Shown in pieces: positions 1 through 8,573 of a DNA stretch of 64,000 nucleotides (position 1 is its first letter; the number at the start of each line of letters is the position of its first letter). The notes beneath the pieces are model-generated. The model was not told the DNA's origin. It saw only the letters and a program-made list of their open reading frames with translations, and ran no database searches. Both the position numbers and the translations under genes were made by a program. Where the stretch lies: the NCBI RefSeq assembly GCF_000425445.1, contig NZ_KE384377.1, positions 862,070 to 926,069 of the forward strand, written 5' to 3'. The stretch is from Flavobacterium denitrificans DSM 15936 (lineage in GTDB: Bacteria > Bacteroidota > Bacteroidia > Flavobacteriales > Flavobacteriaceae).

Positions 1-1413
1 CATTGCTTTTTCATTTTTCAAATTCGGATTTCCGATATAATCGTAGAAATCATTACTGTTGTACAGATAAAACCCGTAACCTTCTGAAACAGATGGCGCT
101 CTTTCGGCGTAAGCCAGACCAAATCCCAACTCAAAATTTTGGATATTCTTTGTGTAGTTTCCTGAAAAACTTTTCAAAAATCGGTTTTTTGTAGCATCCA
201 TTTCGGGATAAAAAATTTGTAAACTCTGCAAGCCAAAATCATTGGCAACGGTATTAGAATGAAAACCTATATTCGTACTCACTCGCAACTGTTCAGAAGA
301 AGAAAGGGCGATGTTGTCTTCTAATGCCAATCCGTTGTAAAAAGTTCGAACATCCGGCCAAGTGTACATAAACATTAGATTTTCGCCCGGATTATCAGGA
401 TACATGGTCATTTCGGCAATCGACTTGTTGTAGAAAGAATTTAGATCGACAAGAAAGCTGTGTTTTTTAATTTTGCCATTAATTTTAGAATAAAAACCAT
501 ACGTGTCTGACCAGCCCGGCATGTCCATATGAATAGGAACATTCGGTCTTTTGGTATCATCCATTTTATGAGTAATGCTGTTAAAATAAGCTTTCGTTTC
601 CCATTTTGAGATGAATCCTGAAGTTGGAATATATTTATGACTCAAAGACATAATTTGGGCTTCCGCCAAAGAAACATCCATAGGAAGTGCCGGATATCCA
701 ACATTTGTCGCTCTGTCATAAATTGCCGAAGCTTCAAGAATGTTTTTTTTATCCAAAAAATAACCAGCATTTGCAGATACATTGTATTTAGTGAATTGCG
801 AAAAAGCTATTTCCTGATCATTTCCGGCTTTATAATTATCGGCATCGCGATACATAAAATCGACGTGCGCATAATAACGGTCTTCATTATATCCTAATGA
901 ACCGCCAATGATTTTCTGCAAATTATTGCTTTCGAATCCCGAATTGAATCCGCCATTCCAACCTGTTTTTTTCTGACTGAACTGATTGCGTTTTAAATCT
1001 ACAGAACCACCAATAGTCGATCCGTGACAACTTCCTTGCTGACCTGAGGCAACAGTGGCTTCCGCTAAATTAGAAACTTCAACATAAGAAGTTATTGGAT
1101 CCATTTTGTCGGTACAGGCACCAAAAATGCGCATACCGTCTATTGTAATGACAGTTCGTTCTGTTGCCATATTATTAATGACAGGTTCCCAAGCATAGGC
1201 ACCTCTTTTTATCATATTTACTTTGGTAGAACCGGATAGATAATCCTCGACAGAAGTCAATGATTTGGCTTGTTTGAGATGTAAGGAAGTTTTTTTTCCG
1301 ATGACTATTATTTCATTCAAATTTACGGTTCCAAGACTATCGTTTACTTTTTCCTGTGCCCAGCATATTGTTGAAAACACAGCTAAAAAGACGCTTACTA
1401 TATTTTTCATCAT
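1..1413 (-). CDS. TonB-dependent copper receptor, OprC/NosA-like (partial)
   Basis: The gene starts at the ATG pair at 1410-1413 and reads leftwards off the window, so about 471 residues are visible and the C-terminal barrel strands are missing. A signal peptide ending near CWAQ is followed by a plug domain (motifs VITIDGMRIFG, GSCHGSTIGGSVDLK) and Tyr/Asn-rich barrel strands. The plug holds CTDKM, a CxxxM pattern, and a later loop holds HMDM. As I recall, Pseudomonas OprC binds copper through a CxxxM-HxM site, and NosA is the related receptor needed for N2O reductase copper. The gene follows a Met/His-rich lipoprotein gene and lies close to nosZ, which needs copper. The copper specificity is inferred; the TonB receptor call is firm. 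Confidence 0.85.
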   Translation of the reverse strand, partial: MMKNIVSVFLAVFSTICWAQEKVNDSLGTVNLNEIIVIGKKTSLHLKQAKSLTSVEDYLSGSTKVNMIKRGAYAWEPVINNMATERTVITIDGMRIFGACTDKMDPITSYVEVSNLAEATVASGQQGSCHGSTIGGSVDLKRNQFSQKKTGWNGGFNSGFESNNLQKIIGGSLGYNEDRYYAHVDFMYRDADNYKAGNDQEIAFSQFTKYNVSANAGYFLDKKNILEASAIYDRATNVGYPALPMDVSLAEAQIMSLSHKYIPTSGFISKWETKAYFNSITHKMDDTKRPNVPIHMDMPGWSDTYGFYSKINGKIKKHSFLVDLNSFYNKSIAEMTMYPDNPGENLMFMYTWPDVRTFYNGLALEDNIALSSSEQLRVSTNIGFHSNTVANDFGLQSLQIFYPEMDATKNRFLKSFSGNYTKNIQNFELGFGLAYAERAPSVSEGYGFYLYNSNDFYDYIGNPNLKNEKAM

Positions 1414-1425
1414 CTGATAATTTTA

Positions 1426-1610
1426 AAGAAAGAGACAAAGACATTTGTCGATGTCATGAAGCTAAGAGATTTTAGATTTCTGATTAACGATTTTTGATTT
1501 CAGATATGAAAAGCCGGGCAAAATCACCAGTCTTATTATCTGGTTAAATCAAATCTTAAATCAAAAATCTTAAATCAAAAATCAGCAATTTAAATCTTTG
1601 TCTCTTTCTT
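1426..1610. repeat. 185-bp element bounded by 16-bp perfect inverted repeats
   Basis: AAGAAAGAGACAAAGA at 1426-1441 is the exact reverse complement of 1595-1610. Inside lie further imperfect complementary stretches rich in AAATC/GATTT and a direct duplication of AATCTTAAATCAAA around 1551-1580. The element fills almost the whole gap between two genes that look co-transcribed. It could be a MITE-like insertion or a long mRNA hairpin. No coding potential is visible. Confidence 0.6.
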
Positions 1611-1626
1611 ATTTAGGATTTTGAGC

Positions 1627-2478
1627 TTAAAATTCAATCTCGAAATAGAGACTGCTGGCTGTGTTTTCTGTGGTAATAGGTTCTCCTTTAAGAACTTCGT
1701 TTGCCGAATTAAGAACCTGTAGATTGATTTTCCAGTAACCGGTCATGGTTAAAGAAAGTTTTCCGTTATAAAAACCTCCAATTTCAGATTGTAATAAATC
1801 AGTATTATTTGGCGAACCATGATTTCCCATACTTGGCATTCTCGGATCAATTTTAACTTTGAAATTGTTTACCACAGGAAAATTCATCATATCCTGCATT
1901 TTATAAATGCCTACTTTCATATCATTAATTGCCACTTTTGGTGAAGATGGTGCGATGTAAGCAATAACATATTTACTGCCATCACTGCCTGTGAATGAAC
2001 TTACAGTACGTTTCGGTGAAGCAGGAACGGATATTTTGTCCGCCACTGTGTACGACACATTATTGATGCTGTAGGTTATAGAAAGTTCCCAATATTCAGT
2101 TTCGTTTTGAGCCATCTGAAAAATGATATCTCCTTCATATAAAGTTTTCTTGCCATCTGCTTTTGTAATAGTTGTTTTTGGGCAGGAATGCTGCATCATA
2201 GCCATGTGCATAAGTGGTGTCCATTCTAGTTTTGCATCGGTGCTGTATGTGCCAGTTTTTTTGTCTTTTACTCGAAGTGAAATACGATTATATCCTTGTA
2301 CTAAAGCGCCCGTTGCTGAAAACAGTTCAACGGTATAATTGTCATTTGATATTTCCTGAATTTTTTGAAGTCCGATGGTTTCATCTTGTAGAATTTCGGA
2401 TGTAGCATCATCATCTGAAGAGCAAGAGAATAGGGTAATTGCCATTAAAAATAGGGCTAAGTATTTTAAGGTTTTCAT
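1627..2478 (-). CDS. Met/His-rich lipoprotein, probable periplasmic copper-binding partner
   Basis: This 283-residue lipoprotein has a lipobox (LFSCSS, lipidated Cys at about residue 19). It appears to have two beta-rich domains of the FixH/YtkA-like kind. The segment LMHMAMMQHSCPK near residue 90 and MPSMGNHG near residue 220 concentrate Met, His and Cys, as seen in soft-metal (copper) proteins. The gene lies directly upstream of the copper-type TonB receptor and downstream of a small Cys/His protein on the same strand. I infer a role in capturing or handing over copper at the outer membrane. The family is not one I can name with certainty. Confidence 0.6.
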   Translation of the reverse strand: MKTLKYLALFLMAITLFSCSSDDDATSEILQDETIGLQKIQEISNDNYTVELFSATGALVQGYNRISLRVKDKKTGTYSTDAKLEWTPLMHMAMMQHSCPKTTITKADGKKTLYEGDIIFQMAQNETEYWELSITYSINNVSYTVADKISVPASPKRTVSSFTGSDGSKYVIAYIAPSSPKVAINDMKVGIYKMQDMMNFPVVNNFKVKIDPRMPSMGNHGSPNNTDLLQSEIGGFYNGKLSLTMTGYWKINLQVLNSANEVLKGEPITTENTASSLYFEIEF

Positions 2479-2550
2479 GAGATATTAATTTTAAAATATG
2501 GGTAATAGTAGTGCTGCCGAAGTGTTTCGGAAAGCAGAAATCAATTAAAA

Positions 2551-2922
2551 TTAACAGCTGAAAATGGGCGGTTTTAATACAGTATGTGGCTCAATATGAG
2601 AATAAAAATTCTTGTAATCTGAATTTACTTTAAGTATAGCTTCAGTGTTTTTTTCAAAAGTAAAAACCGGAATTTTTACAAGAAACAAAACAACAATTTC
2701 TGCTGTTTCACTTTTTTTCTCATTAGAAGAGGGAGTATCATTTTTATAAGTTTTTGCCAGTTCTTTTTTCAAATGGCATTTACCATTACAATGTTTTTCA
2801 GGCGCGTTTTTGTTTTCACATAATTCTGTTGTGATGTAATGATAATTTATCAGATAATCCAAAAATGGAAAAGCCGGTCTGAATACCACAGCAAAAAGAA
2901 ATATGTAAACGCAAACTTTCAT
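2551..2922 (-). CDS. Small secreted or membrane-anchored Cys/His protein of the copper operon
   Basis: This 123-residue protein has one N-terminal hydrophobic segment (residues 3-25). It is followed by CENKNAPEKHCNGKCHLKK, holding three Cys and two His, then a charged stretch and a second weakly hydrophobic segment near residues 75-90. I know this C...HCNGKCHL pattern from short uncharacterised Bacteroidota proteins encoded beside copper or metal genes. It is the first gene of the leftward operon and diverges from the cytochrome c/nosZ operon across a 124-bp gap. Metal binding is inferred from the residues; no catalytic function is visible. Confidence 0.5.
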   Translation of the reverse strand: MKVCVYIFLFAVVFRPAFPFLDYLINYHYITTELCENKNAPEKHCNGKCHLKKELAKTYKNDTPSSNEKKSETAEIVVLFLVKIPVFTFEKNTEAILKVNSDYKNFYSHIEPHTVLKPPIFSC

Positions 2923-2970
2923 TACCTGTATTTTGAGATTACGAAGGTATCATGAACATTTTTTTATTCT

Positions 2971-2986
2971 TATGATTTCAGTCATA
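2971..2986 (+). promoter_or_regulatory. Crp/Fnr-type palindrome between copper and nos operons
   Basis: TATGA-N6-TCATA has perfect 5-bp arms and the same spacing as the Crp consensus TGTGA-N6-TCACA. It is centred about 69 bp upstream of the cytochrome c start codon and 57 bp upstream of the divergent small-protein start, so one bound dimer could serve both operons. The Crp/Fnr gene at 9860-10456 is the obvious candidate regulator. The site is seen in the sequence; the function is inferred. Confidence 0.45.
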
Positions 2987-3046
2987 CTTTAAGAAGTATT
3001 TGTTTTAGAATTTTGGTCAAAAGTTTAACACATAAATTACATACTA

Positions 3047-3523
3047 ATGAACAAACTACTCGTATTAACAATGTTTGGATTCTTCTTGTTCGTGTCTTGC
3101 GGAAAAGAAAAATCAAATACAGACCAGGATTTTTCTACACCTGCACCAGCTGAAAAAACAGCAGATGCAGAATCATATGATCCTAAAAGAGGTCTTGGAA
3201 AATATTCAACTGTTGAATTGGGAGCCACTTTAGATAAAGCAATGGCTGAAAAAGGACTTAAAATCGCAGAGGTAAAATGTACTTCCTGTCATAAACCTAC
3301 CGACGAGAAATTAGTTGGTCCGGGATGGAAAGGTGTAACAGAAAGAAGAGCACCGGAATGGATTATGAATTTTATCACCAATCCTGATCCTATGATCGAT
3401 AAAGATCCTGAATTACAGGCTCAACTGGAACTTTGCATGATTCGTATGCCTAACCAAGGATTAACAGATGAGGAAGCAAGATCTATTTTAGAATACATGC
3501 GCCAAAATGATGGGGTAAAATAA
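3047..3523 (+). CDS. c-type cytochrome lipoprotein of the nos cluster
   Basis: This 158-residue monohaem cytochrome c has a lipobox (FLFVSC, Cys18), an acidic linker, and one haem site CTSCH (Cys78, Cys81, His82). A Met in RMPNQG near residue 114 is the likely sixth ligand. It is the first gene of the rightward operon, 35 bp upstream of nosZ. Clade II nos clusters usually encode such cytochromes, which feed electrons to NosZ in the periplasm. No nosG, nosH or nosR follows in this window, so this protein probably acts as the immediate electron donor. Confidence 0.85.
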   Translation: MNKLLVLTMFGFFLFVSCGKEKSNTDQDFSTPAPAEKTADAESYDPKRGLGKYSTVELGATLDKAMAEKGLKIAEVKCTSCHKPTDEKLVGPGWKGVTERRAPEWIMNFITNPDPMIDKDPELQAQLELCMIRMPNQGLTDEEARSILEYMRQNDGVK

Positions 3524-3558
3524 CTTCAAATCAAAACAGAATTTTAAATAATAACCTT

Positions 3559-5532
3559 ATGAAAAATAAATTTTTAAAATCGATTTTCGTAGTTACGTTA
3601 GGATGTGCTCTTTTTGTTTCCTGCAAGCCAAAAGATTCAACAGATGCTGTTGAAGGCGATGCAGCTGCAAAAGTGTATGTAGCGCCGGGTAAATATGATG
3701 AATATTACAATTTTGTATCAGGTGGTTTTAGCGGTCAGGTGAGTGTTTACGGACTTCCGAGTGGAAGACTCTTGCGTGTAATGCCTGTATTTTCTGAAGA
3801 TCCGCAAAGTGGTTATGGTTATAGCGAAGAAACCAAAGCAATGCTAAACACTTCGCACGGTTATGTGCCTTGGGACGATCAGCATCACCTTGATTTATCT
3901 CAGACAAATGGCGAAACAGATGGTCGTTGGCTTTTTGCGAATGCTAATAACACACCAAGAATTGCACGTATCGATCTGAAAACGTTCAAGACTGCCGAAA
4001 TTATTGAGCTTCCTAATTGCGGTGGAAATCACTCTTCGCCCTTTATAACTCAAAATACGGAGTATGTTGTTGGAGCAAGCCGTTTTAGCGTTCCTGCGGA
4101 TAATGACGATGGCGATGTACCAATTAATACGTATAAGAAAAACTTTAAAGGGCATCTTAGTTTTGTGAAAGTTGGGAAAGAAGGACAGTTAGATCTTGCT
4201 TTTCAAATTGTAACACCAGGGGTTAATTTTGACCTTAGTCATCCGGGGAAAAAAGAGTCTCACGGTTGGTTCTTTTTCTCTTGCTATAATACAGAACAAG
4301 CCAACACTTTATTAGAAGTGAATGCCTCTAAAAATGATAAAGACTTCATCATGGCGGTAAACTGGAAAAAAGCAGAAGAATACATCAAAGCCGGAAAAGG
4401 AAAACGTGTTCCTGCAAACTACGCTCATAATACTTGGGACGAGAAAACACAGACTGCTAAATCGGAGATGAAAAAAGACGTGTTAATTCTTGATGCTGCA
4501 GAACTTAAAGACATTTGTTATTTGATTCCTTGTCCGAAATCACCTCACGGTTGTGATATTGATCCTACTGGAGAATATATCGTTGGAAGTGGAAAATTAG
4601 CTGCTTTAATTCCTGTATTTAGCTTTACAAAACTTAAAGATGCGATTGCGAAAAAACAATTTGATGGATCTTATGCCGGAATTCCGGTTGTTAAATATGA
4701 GGCTGCATTGCACGGTGAGGTTCAAAAACCAGGTTTAGGTCCATTGCATACGGAGTTTGACGGAAAAGGAAATGCTTATACAACAATGTTCGTTTCTTCT
4801 GAAGTTGTAAAATGGAATATTAAAGATTTGAAAGTTTTAGATAGAAAAGCGACGTATTATTCTCCTGGTCACTTGATGATTCCGGGTGGAAATACAGAGA
4901 AACCGTATGGAAAATATATGGTAGTTTACAACAAAATTACAAAAGATCGTTTCTTAGAAACTGGGCCAGAATTAGCACAAAGTGCACAATTGTTTGATAT
5001 CAGTGGCGATAAAATGAAACTGCTTCTGGATTATCCAACAATCGGTGAACCGCATTATGCACAAGGTATTCCGGCTGATAAAGTTAGAAATAACGGACAG
5101 TTGAAATTCTACAAAATTGCTGAAAACAACCATGCGTTTGTTACTAAAGGAGAAAAAGAATCTAAAGTAGTAAGAGAAGGTAATAAAGTTCATATTTATA
5201 TGACAAGTATTCGATCTCACTTTGCACCGGATAACATTGAAGGAATTAGAGTTGGAGATGAAGTTTATTTCCATGTTACAAATCTTGAACAAGATTGGGA
5301 TGTGCCTCACGGATTTGCCATCAAAGGAGCAAATACGGCAGAATTGCTGATTATGCCGGGAGAAACATTAACCTTGAAATGGGTACCACAGAAAAAAGGT
5401 ATTTACCCATTCTATTGTACCGATTTCTGTAGTGCGCTGCACCAGGAAATGCAGGGATATGTGAGGGTTTCACCTGCAGGAAGTAATGTTCCGATCAGTT
5501 ATAGTGTAGGTACGAATTTACCAAAAGAATAG
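3559..5532 (+). CDS. nosZ: Nitrous-oxide reductase, clade II (Sec-exported lipoprotein)
   Basis: This 657-residue enzyme reduces N2O to N2 in the periplasm. The N-terminus is a Sec/lipoprotein signal (LFVSC, Cys22) and not a Tat signal, which marks the clade II (atypical) NosZ. The seven-bladed propeller carries His motifs expected for the CuZ centre: DDQHHLD, GGNHSSPF, SPHGCD, GPLHTEF and GEPHYAQ. The C-terminal cupredoxin domain has the CuA motif CTDFCSALHQEM (Cys620, Cys624, His628, Met631). Length and motifs match a complete enzyme. Accessory genes follow on the same strand. Confidence 0.97.
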   Translation: MKNKFLKSIFVVTLGCALFVSCKPKDSTDAVEGDAAAKVYVAPGKYDEYYNFVSGGFSGQVSVYGLPSGRLLRVMPVFSEDPQSGYGYSEETKAMLNTSHGYVPWDDQHHLDLSQTNGETDGRWLFANANNTPRIARIDLKTFKTAEIIELPNCGGNHSSPFITQNTEYVVGASRFSVPADNDDGDVPINTYKKNFKGHLSFVKVGKEGQLDLAFQIVTPGVNFDLSHPGKKESHGWFFFSCYNTEQANTLLEVNASKNDKDFIMAVNWKKAEEYIKAGKGKRVPANYAHNTWDEKTQTAKSEMKKDVLILDAAELKDICYLIPCPKSPHGCDIDPTGEYIVGSGKLAALIPVFSFTKLKDAIAKKQFDGSYAGIPVVKYEAALHGEVQKPGLGPLHTEFDGKGNAYTTMFVSSEVVKWNIKDLKVLDRKATYYSPGHLMIPGGNTEKPYGKYMVVYNKITKDRFLETGPELAQSAQLFDISGDKMKLLLDYPTIGEPHYAQGIPADKVRNNGQLKFYKIAENNHAFVTKGEKESKVVREGNKVHIYMTSIRSHFAPDNIEGIRVGDEVYFHVTNLEQDWDVPHGFAIKGANTAELLIMPGETLTLKWVPQKKGIYPFYCTDFCSALHQEMQGYVRVSPAGSNVPISYSVGTNLPKE

Positions 5533-5586
5533 CCAGTAACCATAAGGGAGCAAAGTATTCTTTGTTCCCTTTTATTTTGATTTATT

Positions 5587-6591
5587 ATGAGAAATAAAAC
5601 ACTTTCTACATTTTCTAAATTGGCTCTTTTAGTATCCGGTTTTTTGTTGATTGGAGCCATTTTTTTTCCAATTTGGAGAATTGAACTTACGGCACCTCAA
5701 TATCCTGAAGGTTTGGTTTTAAAACTTCATGCTAATAAAATTGCTGGTGATGTCGATATTATTAACGGTCTTAATCATTATATCGGAATGAAAACACTGC
5801 ATACAGAAGACTTTATCGAATTTAAGGTGTTGCCCTATATTCTGGGCGTTTTCGGTATTGCTGCGATAGTTTCTTTTGTAATGGCAAAGAAAAAAGCACT
5901 CTATACAGTCTTTTTTTCTTTTTTGGTTTTTGGAATACTATCCGCATGTGATTTTTACCGATGGAATTATGAGTACGGCCACAACTTAGACCCAAATGCA
6001 GCTATTAGAGTTCCTGGAATGGCGTATCAACCACCAATGCTTGGCTATAAACAACTATTGAATTTTGGTGCTTTTTCTATTCCTGATACTGGAGGCTGGA
6101 TGCTTATTGGAGCTGGAGTTCTTCTTGCTCTCGCAATTGCAAAGGAAAAATACGGAACTAAAAAATCAAGTCGGTTTTTGAGTCTTTTGTTTATTTCCGG
6201 TTTTCTGTTTTCATGCTCGGGTGATAAACCAGTTCCTATTAAACTTAACGTTGACAATTGCGATTATTGCAAAATGGGAATCAGCGATGGCAAACACGGA
6301 GCCGAAATTATAACCCAAAAAGGAAGAGCTTACAAATTTGATGATATTGGCTGTATGATTCATTATTGTGAAGAAAATCACGACGTAAAAATTAAAGCTT
6401 ATTACGTTCACGATTATAATCAAGACAACGTATTGATCCCTATAGAAAAAGCCTTTTTGGTTTCGGGAGGTGCTATAAAAAGTCCGATGAACGGCAATAT
6501 TGCAGCTTTTTCAGATAAAAGTCAGGCAAAAGCTTTTGAAGCTTCTTCAAAAGCAAAAGAAATAGAATGGACGGCAATTAGTAAAAAGTAA
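5587..6591 (+). CDS. nosL: Membrane domain fused to NosL copper chaperone domain
   Basis: This 334-residue protein lies 54 bp after nosZ. Residues 1-190 form a membrane domain with about four hydrophobic segments (near 10-30, 85-105, 108-125 and 170-185). A second signal-like segment ending in FLFSCS (about residue 210) precedes a C-terminal NosL domain with NCDYCKMGI and AYKFDDIGCM. NosL delivers Cu(I) for NosZ assembly and is normally a free lipoprotein. The membrane half lies where Wolinella has nosB, but I cannot show homology. The internal lipobox-like site suggests an ancestral gene fusion. Confidence 0.85.
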   Translation: MRNKTLSTFSKLALLVSGFLLIGAIFFPIWRIELTAPQYPEGLVLKLHANKIAGDVDIINGLNHYIGMKTLHTEDFIEFKVLPYILGVFGIAAIVSFVMAKKKALYTVFFSFLVFGILSACDFYRWNYEYGHNLDPNAAIRVPGMAYQPPMLGYKQLLNFGAFSIPDTGGWMLIGAGVLLALAIAKEKYGTKKSSRFLSLLFISGFLFSCSGDKPVPIKLNVDNCDYCKMGISDGKHGAEIITQKGRAYKFDDIGCMIHYCEENHDVKIKAYYVHDYNQDNVLIPIEKAFLVSGGAIKSPMNGNIAAFSDKSQAKAFEASSKAKEIEWTAISKK

Positions 6592-6621
6592 AAGTCCGAA
6601 TTCTAACTAAAATTAAAACTT

Positions 6622-7854
6622 ATGAAACTGCATTTTTGTCTTCCATTTTTATTGTTTTTTAATTGTTTTTGGGCGCAAACTATAGAAGTAGGCGCAAACA
6701 AACCCATTAAAACGATAAAAGAGGCGATTGCTCTGGCGAAATCCGGCGATACCATTACTGTTTATAAAGGTGTTTATCAGGAAGGCAATATTATAGTAGA
6801 TAAAAAAATAATTCTGCAGGGAAAAAACTTTCCAATTCTGGATGGACAAAGCAAAGTTGAAGTGCTTTCTATAAAAGCAGATAGTGTTGTGGTATCTGGG
6901 TTTAAGGTTATTAATTCAGGGTACGCCTCCCTGAATGATCCCTGTGGAATTAAAATTTATAATAAAACGGGAGTTGTTATAAAAGACAATGTTCTGGAGA
7001 ATAACTTTTTTGGAATCTATGTCCAAAAAGGAACAAATTGCATTATAAAAAATAACACCATCAGTGCGCATCAAAAAGAAGAACAGCGCATAGGAAATGG
7101 CATTCATTGCTGGAAAAGCGAAAATTTACAGATTACGGCGAACAAAATTTCAGGACACCGTGACGGAATCTATTTTGAGTTTGTTTCCAATTCGGTAATC
7201 TGGCGAAATATTTCTACGGCAAATATCCGTTACGGACTTCATTTTATGTTTTCTAATGATGATGCGTATATCTCGAATGTTTTTAAAAACAACGGTGCAG
7301 GTGTAGCGGTCATGTTTACGAAGAATGTGAAAATGTTCAACAATTACTTTGAAGAAAACTGGGGTGATGCCGCATACGGATTACTGTTGAAAGAGATTTC
7401 GGATAGTTATATTATCGGAAATAAATTTATTCGTAATACATCAGGAATTTATATGGAAGGTACCAGCAGAGTACAGCTTGAAAAGAATATTTTTAAAGAT
7501 AACGGCTGGGGAATGAAGATTCAGGCAAGTTGTATGGACAATCAAATTGCGTTTAATAATTTTCTTGCCAATACATTTGATATTAGTACCAATGGAAGTC
7601 TAGTTCTCAATCATTTCAATAATAATTACTGGGATAAATATGAAGGTTACGATCTAAATCGGGACGGAATTGGAGATGTTCCTTTTCATCCGTTAAGCCT
7701 ATTTGCCGTAATTACAGAAAATAATCCGTCTGCAATGTTGTTGTTTCGAAGTTTCATGATTACGCTTTTGGATAAATCCGAAAAAATACTGCCGAGTATA
7801 ACGCCTGATAATTTTGTTGACGAAACCCCCGAAATGAAATCCCTTCAATTATGA
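6622..7854 (+). CDS. nosD: NosD periplasmic right-handed beta-helix protein
   Basis: This 410-residue exported protein has a signal peptide ending FWAQ, followed by repeated beta-helix turns (motifs such as GVVIKDNVLENNFFGIY and NSVIWRNIS) over residues 40-360. It matches NosD, a CASH/parallel beta-helix protein that works with the NosFY transporter to build or mature the copper-sulphide CuZ site of NosZ. The stop codon overlaps the nosF start by 4 bp (ATGA), showing translational coupling. Length is normal for the family. Confidence 0.93.
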   Translation: MKLHFCLPFLLFFNCFWAQTIEVGANKPIKTIKEAIALAKSGDTITVYKGVYQEGNIIVDKKIILQGKNFPILDGQSKVEVLSIKADSVVVSGFKVINSGYASLNDPCGIKIYNKTGVVIKDNVLENNFFGIYVQKGTNCIIKNNTISAHQKEEQRIGNGIHCWKSENLQITANKISGHRDGIYFEFVSNSVIWRNISTANIRYGLHFMFSNDDAYISNVFKNNGAGVAVMFTKNVKMFNNYFEENWGDAAYGLLLKEISDSYIIGNKFIRNTSGIYMEGTSRVQLEKNIFKDNGWGMKIQASCMDNQIAFNNFLANTFDISTNGSLVLNHFNNNYWDKYEGYDLNRDGIGDVPFHPLSLFAVITENNPSAMLLFRSFMITLLDKSEKILPSITPDNFVDETPEMKSLQL

Positions 7855-8573
7855 TTACTTTAAAAAATATAAATAAAAATTTTGGCAAGCTTAAAGTATT
7901 ACAAGATGTCAATCTGGAATTTAAAGCTGGAGAATGTATAGCGCTTATTGGCCCCAATGGTTGTGGAAAAACTACTTTGATAAAATCTATTTTGGGAATG
8001 GTACTTCCGGACAATGGCGATATCTTGCTAAACAATGAATCTATTTTAAAGAAGTTTGATTATCGAAATCATATTGGTTATATGCCACAAATAGGTCGCT
8101 ATCCAGATAATATGACGATCGAACAGATTATCCAGATGATTAAACAAATCCGAAACTCAAAAGCAACATTAGATGAAGATTTGATAAAAGCCTTTAAGCT
8201 CGATAAAATGAGTGACAAACAAATGAGAACGCTCTCAGGCGGAACAACACAAAAAGTAAGCGCAACATTAGCTTTCCTTTTTAATCCTGATGTTTTAATT
8301 CTTGATGAACCTACGGCAGGACTTGATCCTTTGGCATCCGAAATTCTAAAAGAAAAAATAATCAAAGAGAAGAACAAAGGAAAATTAATATTGATTACTT
8401 CACATCTTTTGAGCGAACTCGATGATATGATTACTCAGATTATTTTTATGCAGGATGGCAAAGTACATTTTCATAAAACAATCAAAGAGCTTTTGGAATC
8501 AACGGGAGAAAATAAAATATCAAAATCGATAGCCACAATACTAAAAGAAAAGCAACATGAACAGGATAATTAA
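7851..8573 (+). CDS. nosF: NosF ABC transporter ATPase
   Basis: This 240-residue ABC ATPase has Walker A GPNGCGKTT (about residues 34-42), the signature LSGGTTQKV, Walker B VLILDEPTAGLDP and the switch His in ITSH. It overlaps nosD by 4 bp and nosY by 17 bp, so the three are one translational unit. NosF with NosY forms the inner-membrane transporter thought to export a sulphur species to NosD for CuZ assembly. Confidence 0.94.
   Translation: MITLKNINKNFGKLKVLQDVNLEFKAGECIALIGPNGCGKTTLIKSILGMVLPDNGDILLNNESILKKFDYRNHIGYMPQIGRYPDNMTIEQIIQMIKQIRNSKATLDEDLIKAFKLDKMSDKQMRTLSGGTTQKVSATLAFLFNPDVLILDEPTAGLDPLASEILKEKIIKEKNKGKLILITSHLLSELDDMITQIIFMQDGKVHFHKTIKELLESTGENKISKSIATILKEKQHEQDN

Noticed and set aside
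637..897. Plus-strand open frame of 86 residues near the left end
   Set aside because: The minus strand here encodes continuous TonB-receptor barrel sequence, so this is a shadow frame.
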